5,215 nucleotides of DNA from contig MWBK01000151.1 in assembly GCA_002069025.1 (NCBI GenBank), positions 1-5,215 on the forward strand, in the 5' to 3' direction. Position 1 is the stretch's first letter; every line of letters begins with the position of its first letter. A model generated the notes under the pieces. The model was not told the origin of the DNA. It did not search any database and worked only from the letters and a program-made list of their open reading frames with translations. The stretch comes from Bacteroidetes bacterium ADurb.Bin302. GTDB lineage: Bacteria > Bacteroidota > Bacteroidia > Bacteroidales > Paludibacteraceae. Position numbers and translations under genes: made by a program. Positions 1 to 5,215 of this stretch are shown here, piece by piece.

Positions 1-25
1 TTATTTTTCATTGTCCTAGCAAACT

Positions 26-52
26 ATTTTAACACTTAATTAGTGCTAAAGT
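26..52. repeat. Inverted repeat (hairpin) across the end of the truncated adaptor ORF
   Basis: The core is CACT-TAATT-AGTG (33-45). It extends outward through an A/C mismatch to TTTTA/TAAA pairs. Read on the minus strand, the mismatch becomes a G-U wobble, giving about nine continuous base pairs with a 5-nt loop. The stop codon of the leftward ORF (36-38) lies at the edge of the loop. No U-rich tract follows on the minus strand, so an intrinsic terminator is only weakly supported. It could also be an mRNA 3'-end stabiliser, a relic of the event that truncated the ORF, or chance in AT-rich DNA. Confidence 0.35.
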
Positions 53-512
53 TCACTAGACCCTCCCCTATTACGGAATCAACATCAAATCCACCTTTAT
101 TGGTAACTTGCAAACTATATTTCTGTGATCCCTGTAGAACGCCTGTTTTTGCATTATCCTGAACTTGATCAAATGTATCGCGAGTAGATTTGTAATTATT
201 TAAGGCTGCGCTTAATTGGCGTTGCAACGCGTACGAATCTAACTTGGCAACCGTTTGTCCGCTTCTGACTTTGTCACCTTCCTTAAAGGGGAGGTAAGTT
301 AACTTTCCTGACGTTTGGAAAGCAAGTTTTGCTTGATTTTGTGCAGTTACCACTCCGCTAGTTATAATGGTAGACTCAACAAATTTGACTGTACTGGTAA
401 TTGTAGAATTTTTGTTGATTTGTGCTTTTGAAACATTAACTTTGGCATTAACTATATATCCCACGATAATAACTACAAAAACAAACATTATTGCAAATAT
501 TTTTTTATTCAT
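36..512 (-). CDS. Truncated HlyD/MacA-like membrane-fusion (efflux adaptor) protein
   Basis: This 158-aa ORF looks like the N-terminal part of an HlyD/RND-type periplasmic adaptor (membrane-fusion protein). Residues 1-4 (MNKK) are basic and residues 5-22 form one hydrophobic membrane anchor. Residues about 52-93 form the first half of a biotinyl-lipoyl-like motif (SGVVTAQNQAKLAFQTSGKL, then EGDKVRSGQTVAKLD). Residues about 94-135 are polar and helix-prone, like the first arm of the coiled-coil hairpin. Family members normally continue through the second coiled-coil arm, the second lipoyl half and a beta-barrel, to roughly 300-500 aa. All of that is missing here, and the bases below position 36 have stops in every minus-strand frame. 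The start follows the MarR stop codon by one base (TAA-T-ATG) with no obvious Shine-Dalgarno, so translation is probably coupled. The full-length ancestor would have linked an inner-membrane ABC pump to the outside; this product is probably non-functional. The truncation could be real decay or an assembly or indel artefact. Confidence 0.75.
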   Translation of the reverse strand: MNKKIFAIMFVFVVIIVGYIVNAKVNVSKAQINKNSTITSTVKFVESTIITSGVVTAQNQAKLAFQTSGKLTYLPFKEGDKVRSGQTVAKLDSYALQRQLSAALNNYKSTRDTFDQVQDNAKTGVLQGSQKYSLQVTNKGGFDVDSVIGEGLVNFSTN

Positions 513-513
513 A

Positions 514-939
514 TTATTTTTCTAAATGGTCCTTGATTGTCTGCATTGTTGTCATTAAATCTTGTTTTTGTTTATTGGATAAATAAGATAGTAGTTGTTT
601 AATTCTACTACTTCTTATTTTGACTGTTTGAGATAAAAGCTTAGCACCATTTTCCGTTAATTCGATTCTTATTACTCGGCGATCTTTTTTATCAAGTAAT
701 CTCTGCACTAAGTCCAAATCAACGAGTTTAGACATTAAACTTGTGGCTGATGGTAGTTCGATTTGCAAAAAGGAAGCAATATCACTCATATTGGCACCGC
801 TGTTTTCTTTTAAGAATACGAGTGTGCGAATTTGCAAAATACTGAGTGAACCGAAACCAGTAGCAATAGTCATTTTCCGTTTTATTAAACGGAATATTTG
901 GAATGCAAGTTCTTCGAGATCAAGATCTGAACTAGTCAT
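514..939 (-). CDS. MarR family winged-helix transcriptional regulator
   Basis: The 141-aa length is normal for MarR proteins, which act as cytoplasmic dimers and usually repress nearby efflux genes until a small ligand binds. An N-terminal dimerisation helix (about 5-28) is followed by a helix beginning near LSILQIRTLVFL. The helix-turn-helix is at about 51-78, with MSDIASFLQI as the positioning helix and SATSLMSKLVDLDLV as the recognition helix. The wing is at about 82-96 and carries the family-typical DKKDRRVIRIELTENG pattern. C-terminal helices (about 98-141) complete the dimer interface. No cysteine is present in the protein, so an OhrR-type peroxide-sensing mechanism is unlikely and a ligand-responsive one more likely. 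The gene is divergent from the ABC exporter pair across a 69-bp gap that holds a good candidate operator, which suggests control of both sides. It lies directly upstream of the truncated adaptor. The start is the first ATG in the frame, about 24 nt after the predicted transcript start; no clear Shine-Dalgarno is visible. Confidence 0.93.
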   Translation of the reverse strand: MTSSDLDLEELAFQIFRLIKRKMTIATGFGSLSILQIRTLVFLKENSGANMSDIASFLQIELPSATSLMSKLVDLDLVQRLLDKKDRRVIRIELTENGAKLLSQTVKIRSSRIKQLLSYLSNKQKQDLMTTMQTIKDHLEK

Positions 940-941
940 AT

Positions 942-966
942 TTATAATTAGACAAACTAATAATTA
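942..966. promoter_or_regulatory. Candidate MarR operator (imperfect palindrome)
   Basis: The 25-bp element has arms TTATAATTAG and CTAATAATTA around a 5-bp ACAAA centre, with 8 of 10 arm positions complementary. The innermost five pairs (ATTAG/CTAAT) are perfect. The octamer ATAATTAG also occurs as a direct repeat (944-951 and 960-967), 16 bp apart. The size and AT-rich arms fit MarR dimer sites. The element overlaps the -35 box of the rightward promoter and the predicted start of the leftward transcript, so one bound dimer could block both. That MarR binds here is inference. Confidence 0.55.
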
Positions 967-977
967 GGTTTTATAAT
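949..977 (+). promoter_or_regulatory. Predicted sigma70 promoter of the ABC exporter operon
   Basis: The -35 is TAGACA (949-954, 5/6 match), the spacer is 17 bp, and the -10 is TATAAT (972-977, perfect). Transcription would begin near 984, leaving about 25 nt of leader before the ATG at 1009. No Shine-Dalgarno is evident in that leader. The -35 lies inside the palindrome at 942-966. Confidence 0.7.
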
Positions 978-998
978 CTATTTTTGTCTTGTTGTCAA
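970..998 (-). promoter_or_regulatory. Predicted sigma70 promoter of the marR-adaptor transcript
   Basis: Read on the minus strand, the -35 is a perfect TTGACA (998-993), the spacer is 17 bp (992-976), and the -10 is TATAAA (975-970, 5/6). Transcription would begin near 963, within the palindrome, about 24 nt upstream of the marR start. Its -10 overlaps the rightward -10 (972-977), so the two promoters probably compete for RNA polymerase even without repressor. Confidence 0.7.
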
Positions 999-1008
999 TC
1001 CTAATCAT

Positions 1009-2748
1009 ATGAGTAAACTTTTACGCTTTTTAGAACCATATAGGTGGCTACTGGTAGCAATTATTATATTGGCTGTTGGACAGGCTTCGGCAAATTTGTA
1101 CCTACCTAATTTAATGTCAGATATCGTCAATAAGGGAATTGCCGCCTCCAATACCAATTTTATCTTACAAACAGGGGGCTGGATGGTTCTCGTGGCTATA
1201 GGTGGAACAGTTTTTGCCATCATAGGTGTATATTTGGCATCTCTGGTGGCCACAGGGATGAGCAAAAGCTTACGAGCAGAAATTTTCGCTAAAATTCAAC
1301 AGTTTTCACTTCATGAATTTAATGTTTTCGGCACCGCTTCTTTAATTACCCGAACAACAAATGATACTACACAAATCCAACAGGTAATGGTAATGATTTT
1401 AAGCCTCATTATCACTGCGCCTATTACTTTAGTTGTTGGCACGATTTTAGCCCTTGATCAGGACGTAAAACTTGCATGGACATTAATTGCCATTATGCCG
1501 GCTTTGATAGGCTTAATCATTTTTCTTCTTATAAAAGCTGTTCCTCTGTTTACTGAAATGCAGAAACGAATCGACAAGTTAAATTTAATTATTAATGAAA
1601 AATTGGTTGGTGTACGGGTAATCCGTGCATTTAATAGAAACCAGTATGAGGAAGCTCGTTTTGACTTGGCTAATCATAATGTAACTGATGTTGCGATAAA
1701 GGTGAACCAAGTGATCGCAACAATGATGCCTGTCATGATGTTTTTAATTAATATTTCAAGTATCTCTATTATTTGGTTTGGTAGTCATAGGGTGGCTGGT
1801 GGACATTTGGAAATCGGAGCAATGTTTGCATTTTTGCAATATGCTATGCAGATTTTGTTTTCCTTACTTATGGTGGCACTTTTGTTTATCATGATCCCTA
1901 GGGCTGAAGCATCAGCGAAAAGAATTTTTGAAGTTCTAGACACAGATCCGACAATTAAAGATCCTAAGACTCCAAACAAATCATTTGAACTACATGGTCA
2001 GATTGAATTTCAAAACGTAACCTTCACTTACGAAGGCGCAGAAAATCCTGCAATATCCAATATTTCATTCATTGCACTACCTGGTAAAGTAACTGCAATT
2101 CTTGGCGGTACAGGTTCGGGTAAGTCTGCGTTAGTCAACTTAATTCCGCGTTTTTATGATGTTACTAAAGGAAAAATACTAGTTGACGGTATTGATGTAC
2201 GGGAAATGTCCCAAGTCGATCTACGTTCAAGAATTGGTTATATTTCTCAGAAAGCCAAACTATTTTCTGGAACAATTAAGGATAATTTACGTTTTGGTCG
2301 TGAGAACGCAACCGATGAAGAAATTTATCACGCAGCTACTGTAGCTCAAGCTAGTGAATTTATTGCTAACATGCCAGATACTTATGATTCGTTCATTTCC
2401 GAAGGAGGAACAAATGTTTCTGGTGGACAAAAACAACGACTTTCTATTGCTCGTGCATTAGTTCTCAAACCAGAAATTTATGTTTTTGATGATACATTCT
2501 CCGCTCTTGACTTCAAAACGGATGCAAAACTTCGAGCAGCCTTGAAAAAAGAAACTCAAAATTCAACGGTTATTATTGTTGCACAACGGATAAGTACTGT
2601 TTTAGATGCAGATCAAATTATTGTACTTGAAGATGGAAAAATGGCTGGAATAGGTACACATGGAGAACTTATGAAATCGAATCGAGTTTATCAAAATATT
2701 GCCAGATCTCAGCTCTCTGAGGATGAAATTAAAAAAGAAATTTTATGA
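1009..2748 (+). CDS. ABC exporter half-transporter with degenerate ATPase site (subunit 1 of heterodimer)
   Basis: This 579-aa type IV ABC exporter subunit has six hydrophobic segments (about 13-30, 56-82, 125-147, 155-177, 236-258 and 272-296) and then a nucleotide-binding domain (about 331-575). Motifs are: A-loop Tyr341, Walker A GGTGSGKS (366-373), Q-loop Gln414, signature VSGGQ (470-474), Walker B YVFDD (491-495) and D-loop SALD (498-501). Two catalytic positions are non-canonical: Asp495 replaces the catalytic Glu, and Gln526 replaces the H-loop His (AQR for AHR). These changes mark the degenerate-site subunit of heterodimeric exporters such as TM287/288, LmrCD and BmrCD. Its intact SGGQ would complete the active ATP site of the partner. 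The likely role is ATP-driven export of drugs or amphiphiles across the cytoplasmic membrane; the substrate cannot be read from sequence. The gene is first in a two-gene operon behind a strong promoter overlapped by a candidate MarR site, and its stop overlaps the next start by 4 bp. Confidence 0.95.
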   Translation: MSKLLRFLEPYRWLLVAIIILAVGQASANLYLPNLMSDIVNKGIAASNTNFILQTGGWMVLVAIGGTVFAIIGVYLASLVATGMSKSLRAEIFAKIQQFSLHEFNVFGTASLITRTTNDTTQIQQVMVMILSLIITAPITLVVGTILALDQDVKLAWTLIAIMPALIGLIIFLLIKAVPLFTEMQKRIDKLNLIINEKLVGVRVIRAFNRNQYEEARFDLANHNVTDVAIKVNQVIATMMPVMMFLINISSISIIWFGSHRVAGGHLEIGAMFAFLQYAMQILFSLLMVALLFIMIPRAEASAKRIFEVLDTDPTIKDPKTPNKSFELHGQIEFQNVTFTYEGAENPAISNISFIALPGKVTAILGGTGSGKSALVNLIPRFYDVTKGKILVDGIDVREMSQVDLRSRIGYISQKAKLFSGTIKDNLRFGRENATDEEIYHAATVAQASEFIANMPDTYDSFISEGGTNVSGGQKQRLSIARALVLKPEIYVFDDTFSALDFKTDAKLRAALKKETQNSTVIIVAQRISTVLDADQIIVLEDGKMAGIGTHGELMKSNRVYQNIARSQLSEDEIKKEIL

Positions 2749-4643
2749 AATCCGATTATAAGCAAAAACAGAATAAAGGAATGTTTGGAGGTATGGGTCG
2801 TGGTGGTTTTGGTGGCATTGGTAGACGTGCTGAGAAAGCTAAAAACTTTAGTGGTACGCTCAAGAGACTTTTAACCTATTTTCGATCAGAAAGAAATTTG
2901 CTCATTATTATTTTATCAGCAGCTGTCCTTGGTACGGCATTCAATATTGTGGGGCCAAAAATACTAGGTAAGGCAACAACAAAACTATTCGAAAATTTAA
3001 TCTCCAGCTTCATAGTCCAGATGCAAAACCAAAATTTGCCATCGGCCCAGCAGATGCCAATCCCTGGCATAGAATTTGGTTACATCGGTCATATTATTTT
3101 TATTCTTCTTATCCTTTATGTGGTTAGTGCAATCTTTACATTTATTCAACAATATCTTATGGCGGGGGTTGCACAAAGGACCGTTTATAAATTGCGCAAG
3201 GAAGTCGACGAAAAACTAGCGAAACTACCTTTGCGTTATTACGACAGTCATTCACATGGAGACATTTTGAGTCGTGCCGTGAACGACTTGGATACAGTAG
3301 GATCAACTCTACAACAGAGTATTTCTCAACTCGTTACTTCGACTGCAATGCTTGTGGGGGTATTAGTCATGATGCTATCAATTAGCGTTAGTCTAACGTT
3401 GATTGCGCTTGTGACATTACCTTTGAGTGTCGTAATTATAACTAGTATTGCCCGTCGATCTCAATCCTTTTTTAAAGCACAACAAAAAGCCTTGGGGGAT
3501 TTAAATGGTCATGTAGAGGAAATGTATACCGGACACGTCATAGTCAAAGCCTTTAGTCATGAGGAAAAAGCAATTACAATTTTTAATAAACTTAATGATA
3601 TTTTGTATGATTCGGGGTGGAAGGCACAGTTTGTTTCCGGCATTATCATGCCAATGATGAGGTTTGTCGGCAACATTGGATATGTACTGGTAGCAATTGT
3701 TGGTGGAATTATGGCTACCCAAGGTGCAATTACTATTGGGGATGTCCAAGCCTTTATCCAGTATTCAAACCAATTTACACAGCCAATTATTCAGCTTGCC
3801 AATATTGCCAATGTCATTCAATCTACTATCGCTTCGGCAGAACGCATTTTTGAGCTTTTGGACGAAAAGGAAGAGCCGCCAGAGGCAACCGAATCGATTA
3901 CTATCCCAAATCCAGTTGGCGAAGTGAAATTTGACCACATTCAATTTGGTTATCAAGATGATAAGATTTTGATGAAAGATATAAATATTGACATTAAACC
4001 TGGTCAAATGGTTGCAATTGTTGGGCCAACGGGTGCTGGCAAAACTACCTTGGTAAATTTATTAATGAGATTTTATGATGTTAATAAAGGAAAGATATTG
4101 ATTGATGGGGTCGATATTACAAAGATGAAGAGGAGTTACTTACGGAACATGATTGGTATGGTGCTCCAAGACACCTGGTTATTTCATGGGACACTGCGAG
4201 AAAATATAGCCTATGGCCGCGAAGGTGCTACAGAACAAGAAATCATTGAAGCGTCTAGAGTAGCTCATGCAGATCATTTTATCCGAACGCTTCCTAATGG
4301 ATATGATATGGTTCTTAACGAAGATGCTTCCAACATTTCCCAAGGCCAAAAGCAACTTCTAACAATTGCAAGGGCATTTTTAGCTGATCCAGTAATATTA
4401 ATTTTAGATGAGGCTACAAGTAGTGTTGATACTCGAACAGAGGAACTTATTCAAATCGCAATGGCAAAACTTATGAAAGGAAGAACTAGTTTTGTTATTG
4501 CGCATAGGCTGTCAACGATTAAAAATGCTCATCTTATCCTAGTCATGAATCATGGCACAATTATTGAAAAAGGTACCCATAAAGAATTAATGGCTAAAAA
4601 TGGTTTTTACGCGGAATTATATAACAGTCAGTTTAGTGAATAA
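2745..4643 (+). CDS. ABC exporter half-transporter with catalytic ATPase site (subunit 2 of heterodimer)
   Basis: This 632-aa partner of the upstream subunit begins with a cytoplasmic tail rich in Gly, Met and Arg (about 11-28, GMFGGMGRGGFGGIGRR), a common trait of this subfamily. Six membrane segments lie near 50-70, 114-135, 195-213, 215-235, 297-324 and 335-357. A long polar loop (about 72-112) separates the first two, and a coupling helix lies near YYDSHSHGDILSRAVND (165-181). The nucleotide-binding domain (about 393-630) has A-loop Tyr403, Walker A GPTGAGKT (427-434), Gln475, Walker B ILILDE (551-556) with catalytic Glu556, D-loop SSVD (559-562) and H-loop His587. Its signature is degenerate, ISQGQ (531-535), with Gln for the first Gly. 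The catalytic residues therefore sit here and pair with SGGQ of subunit 1, while SQGQ faces the inactive site. The start overlaps the upstream stop (ATGA), which implies coupled translation; there is little Shine-Dalgarno. No convincing terminator follows. Confidence 0.95.
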   Translation: MKSDYKQKQNKGMFGGMGRGGFGGIGRRAEKAKNFSGTLKRLLTYFRSERNLLIIILSAAVLGTAFNIVGPKILGKATTKLFENLISSFIVQMQNQNLPSAQQMPIPGIEFGYIGHIIFILLILYVVSAIFTFIQQYLMAGVAQRTVYKLRKEVDEKLAKLPLRYYDSHSHGDILSRAVNDLDTVGSTLQQSISQLVTSTAMLVGVLVMMLSISVSLTLIALVTLPLSVVIITSIARRSQSFFKAQQKALGDLNGHVEEMYTGHVIVKAFSHEEKAITIFNKLNDILYDSGWKAQFVSGIIMPMMRFVGNIGYVLVAIVGGIMATQGAITIGDVQAFIQYSNQFTQPIIQLANIANVIQSTIASAERIFELLDEKEEPPEATESITIPNPVGEVKFDHIQFGYQDDKILMKDINIDIKPGQMVAIVGPTGAGKTTLVNLLMRFYDVNKGKILIDGVDITKMKRSYLRNMIGMVLQDTWLFHGTLRENIAYGREGATEQEIIEASRVAHADHFIRTLPNGYDMVLNEDASNISQGQKQLLTIARAFLADPVILILDEATSSVDTRTEELIQIAMAKLMKGRTSFVIAHRLSTIKNAHLILVMNHGTIIEKGTHKELMAKNGFYAELYNSQFSE

Positions 4644-4851
4644 TATTTATATCTACCCAAGATATCAGCTTTTCATCGGGAAGAAAAATATGGAAATATG
4701 AGAGCTTATTTAGCTAGCATGATTTTGGAAACATAAAAAGACGAATCATAAGTAAATATATTCATAGATAATCAGATAATATCGCGCATATCTCATTGAT
4801 TTTACCTCTGGAACGTATAATAATCTCCTCAAATTCGACTAAGTCTGCCCA

Positions 4852-4880
4852 TTGTCATAGGGTTTTTTTGAACTTATACC
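4852..4880 (+). promoter_or_regulatory. Possible promoter for the pilin-like relic
   Basis: TTGTCA (4852-4857, 5/6 of the -35 consensus) is followed after 17 bp by TATACC (4875-4880, 4/6 of the -10). A transcript from here would start near 4887, about 36 nt before the ATG at 4923, with the Shine-Dalgarno in between. The weak -10 makes this tentative. Confidence 0.35.
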
Positions 4881-4912
4881 TGCCAACAATTAGGAATTTA
4901 TTTTTATAAATT

Positions 4913-4917
4913 GGAGG
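4913..4917 (+). promoter_or_regulatory. Strong Shine-Dalgarno for the ATG at 4923
   Basis: GGAGG sits 5 nt before ATG 4923 (TTGGAGGCCGGTATG), a near-ideal site. It fixes the original start of the pilin-like gene even though that frame now ends after seven codons. It stands out because none of the three intact genes, nor the truncated adaptor, has a comparable site. Confidence 0.75.
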
Positions 4918-4922
4918 CCGGT

Positions 4923-5137
4923 ATGAAAAATAAACAAAAGCATTAATTACTCTTCTTTTGTTAGTTTCCTTCTTAAGCATTACTTCTCCTGTTTTTGCCG
5001 TCTCTGCTGACGTAACCAAAATCAAAACATTTATCAAAAGTGTCATTCAGGTATTGGTCGTATTGACGGGATTAATTTTGGCTGGATTCTTTGTCTATGG
5101 TGGTATGGTATACAAGCGTTATTCGAAATTTTATTGA
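4923..5137 (+). pseudogene. Frameshifted, truncated VirB2/TrbC-like small pilin
   Basis: From the well-placed ATG 4923 the reading is MKNKQKH then stop (4944-4946). In the +2 frame, open from 4934 to TGA 5135-5137, the sequence continues as a typical small secreted membrane protein. It has a signal-peptide core (ALITLLLLVSFLSITSPVFA, cleavage probable after the last Ala), a short polar stretch (VSADVTKIKTFIKS), and a hydrophobic helix ending in a GGMVY motif. Restoring one base near 4939-4940 (AAG-GCA in place of AAGCA) fuses the start to this frame, so a single deletion explains the break. The pattern of signal peptide, short linker, helix and GG-hydrophobic-Y resembles VirB2/TrbC-like pilins, which are frequent in Patescibacteria and associated with type IV secretion or pilus-like systems. 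Family members carry a second helix after this motif. Here the reading turns into KRYSKFY and stops, which suggests a second lesion or junction near 5114. It could instead be a sequencing-error artefact. Confidence 0.6.
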
Positions 5138-5215
5138 ATAAAATGGAGATAAATTACAAAAATATTTTGGTACTTTAGATTTATTTTTATCCAAAAAGAA
5201 TGTATCGAACAAAGA
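5138..5215 (+). other. Window end, possible coding remnant
   Basis: No intact gene is visible. The frame beginning at 5142 is open to the window edge (24 codons) and reads NGDKLQKYFGTLDLFLSKKN onward, which looks protein-like. The same frame upstream, from 5097, reads MVVWYTSVIRNFIE and is split from it by a single TAA (5139-5141). I do not recognise a family. It could be the start of a decayed gene or a chance open frame in AT-rich DNA. Confidence 0.2.

Larger units (their letters stand above)
4644..4922. other. Intergenic region, no convincing gene
   Basis: About 280 bp lie between the exporter operon and the pilin relic. No frame on either strand has a supported start plus recognisable product. 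The frame of the exporter stays open for 30 codons past its stop (4644-4736) and includes a short reading from ATG 4698 (MRAYLASMILET), but it has no ribosome-binding site and no family I recognise. I found no strong hairpin followed by a T-run that would end the exporter transcript. The last 70 bp hold a plausible promoter and a strong ribosome-binding site for the downstream relic. Confidence 0.6.

Noticed and set aside
743..967. Plus-strand 74-aa frame opposite marR
   Set aside because: It is antisense to a well-supported MarR gene, has no family features, and runs through the divergent promoter region.
3501..4007. Several 76-82-aa frames on both strands inside the second ABC gene
   Set aside because: They all lie within a gene with complete family motifs, and they have low-complexity or Cys/Tyr/Trp-rich translations typical of shadow frames.
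4816..4821. Perfect TATAAT as a second promoter upstream of the pilin relic
   Set aside because: The nearest -35-like sequence (TTGATT, 4796-4801) is only 14 bp away, and no extended -10 is present.
4848..4869. Possible intrinsic terminator: CCC...GGG followed by seven T
   Set aside because: Only three G-C pairs (plus one possible G-T) can form around a 9-nt loop, which is too weak. The segment also overlaps the candidate promoter TTGTCA.
4855..5046. Minus-strand 63-aa frame over the pilin region
   Set aside because: It is the reverse complement of the signal peptide and promoter segment. It has no ribosome-binding site, and the plus strand has far better initiation signals.
4923..5137. Alternative genetic code (TGA as Gly or Trp) or programmed frameshifting to explain the broken pilin
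   Set aside because: The first stop met is TAA, not TGA. The exporter genes use TGG for Trp and end normally, and no slippery sequence plus pseudoknot is evident at 4934-4942.
1..5215. CRISPR arrays, tRNAs, insertion-sequence ends or riboswitches
   Set aside because: I saw no regularly spaced repeats, cloverleaf-like segments, transposase motifs or long structured leaders on either strand by eye.

Overview
This AT-rich window carries one intact functional unit, a MarR-regulated heterodimeric ABC exporter, flanked on each side by a degraded or truncated gene. The organism is most likely a Patescibacteria/CPR bacterium, perhaps of Microgenomates type. I infer this from the style of the short HlyD-like adaptor on the left and the small VirB2/TrbC-like pilin relic on the right. 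No rRNA or tRNA marker is present, so another low-GC bacterium cannot be excluded. All intact genes read cleanly in the standard code or code 11.

Left part (1-939, minus strand): a MarR-type winged-helix regulator (514-939) is followed after one base by an HlyD/MacA-like membrane-fusion ORF (36-512). That ORF stops after the first half-lipoyl motif and the first coiled-coil arm, so it is truncated. A hairpin (26-52) spans its stop codon.

Divergent control region (940-1008, 69 bp): two good sigma70-type promoters face each other and their -10 boxes overlap. A 25-bp imperfect palindrome (942-966) covers the -35 box of the rightward promoter and the predicted start of the leftward transcript. 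This is the expected arrangement for a MarR protein that represses both itself and the exporter.

Centre (1009-4643, plus strand): two full ABC half-transporters of 579 and 632 aa overlap by 4 bp (ATGA). Their motifs are complementary. The first has a degenerate Walker B (Asp for the catalytic Glu), Gln for the H-loop His, and a good SGGQ signature. The second has canonical Walker B and H-loop residues but a degenerate SQGQ signature. Together they would form one active and one inactive ATP site, as in TM287/288, LmrCD and BmrCD exporters. A likely role is multidrug or amphiphile export that is induced when a ligand releases MarR.

Right part (4644-5215): about 280 bp without a convincing gene, then a strong Shine-Dalgarno (4913-4917) and a start codon for a small pilin-like protein. 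Its frame is broken by an apparent 1-base deletion after seven codons, and its similarity to the family pattern ends after the first mature membrane helix. The last ~80 bp may hold another coding remnant. Nothing here amounts to a clearly new system; the regulatory layout and the paired gene decay are the most interesting points.
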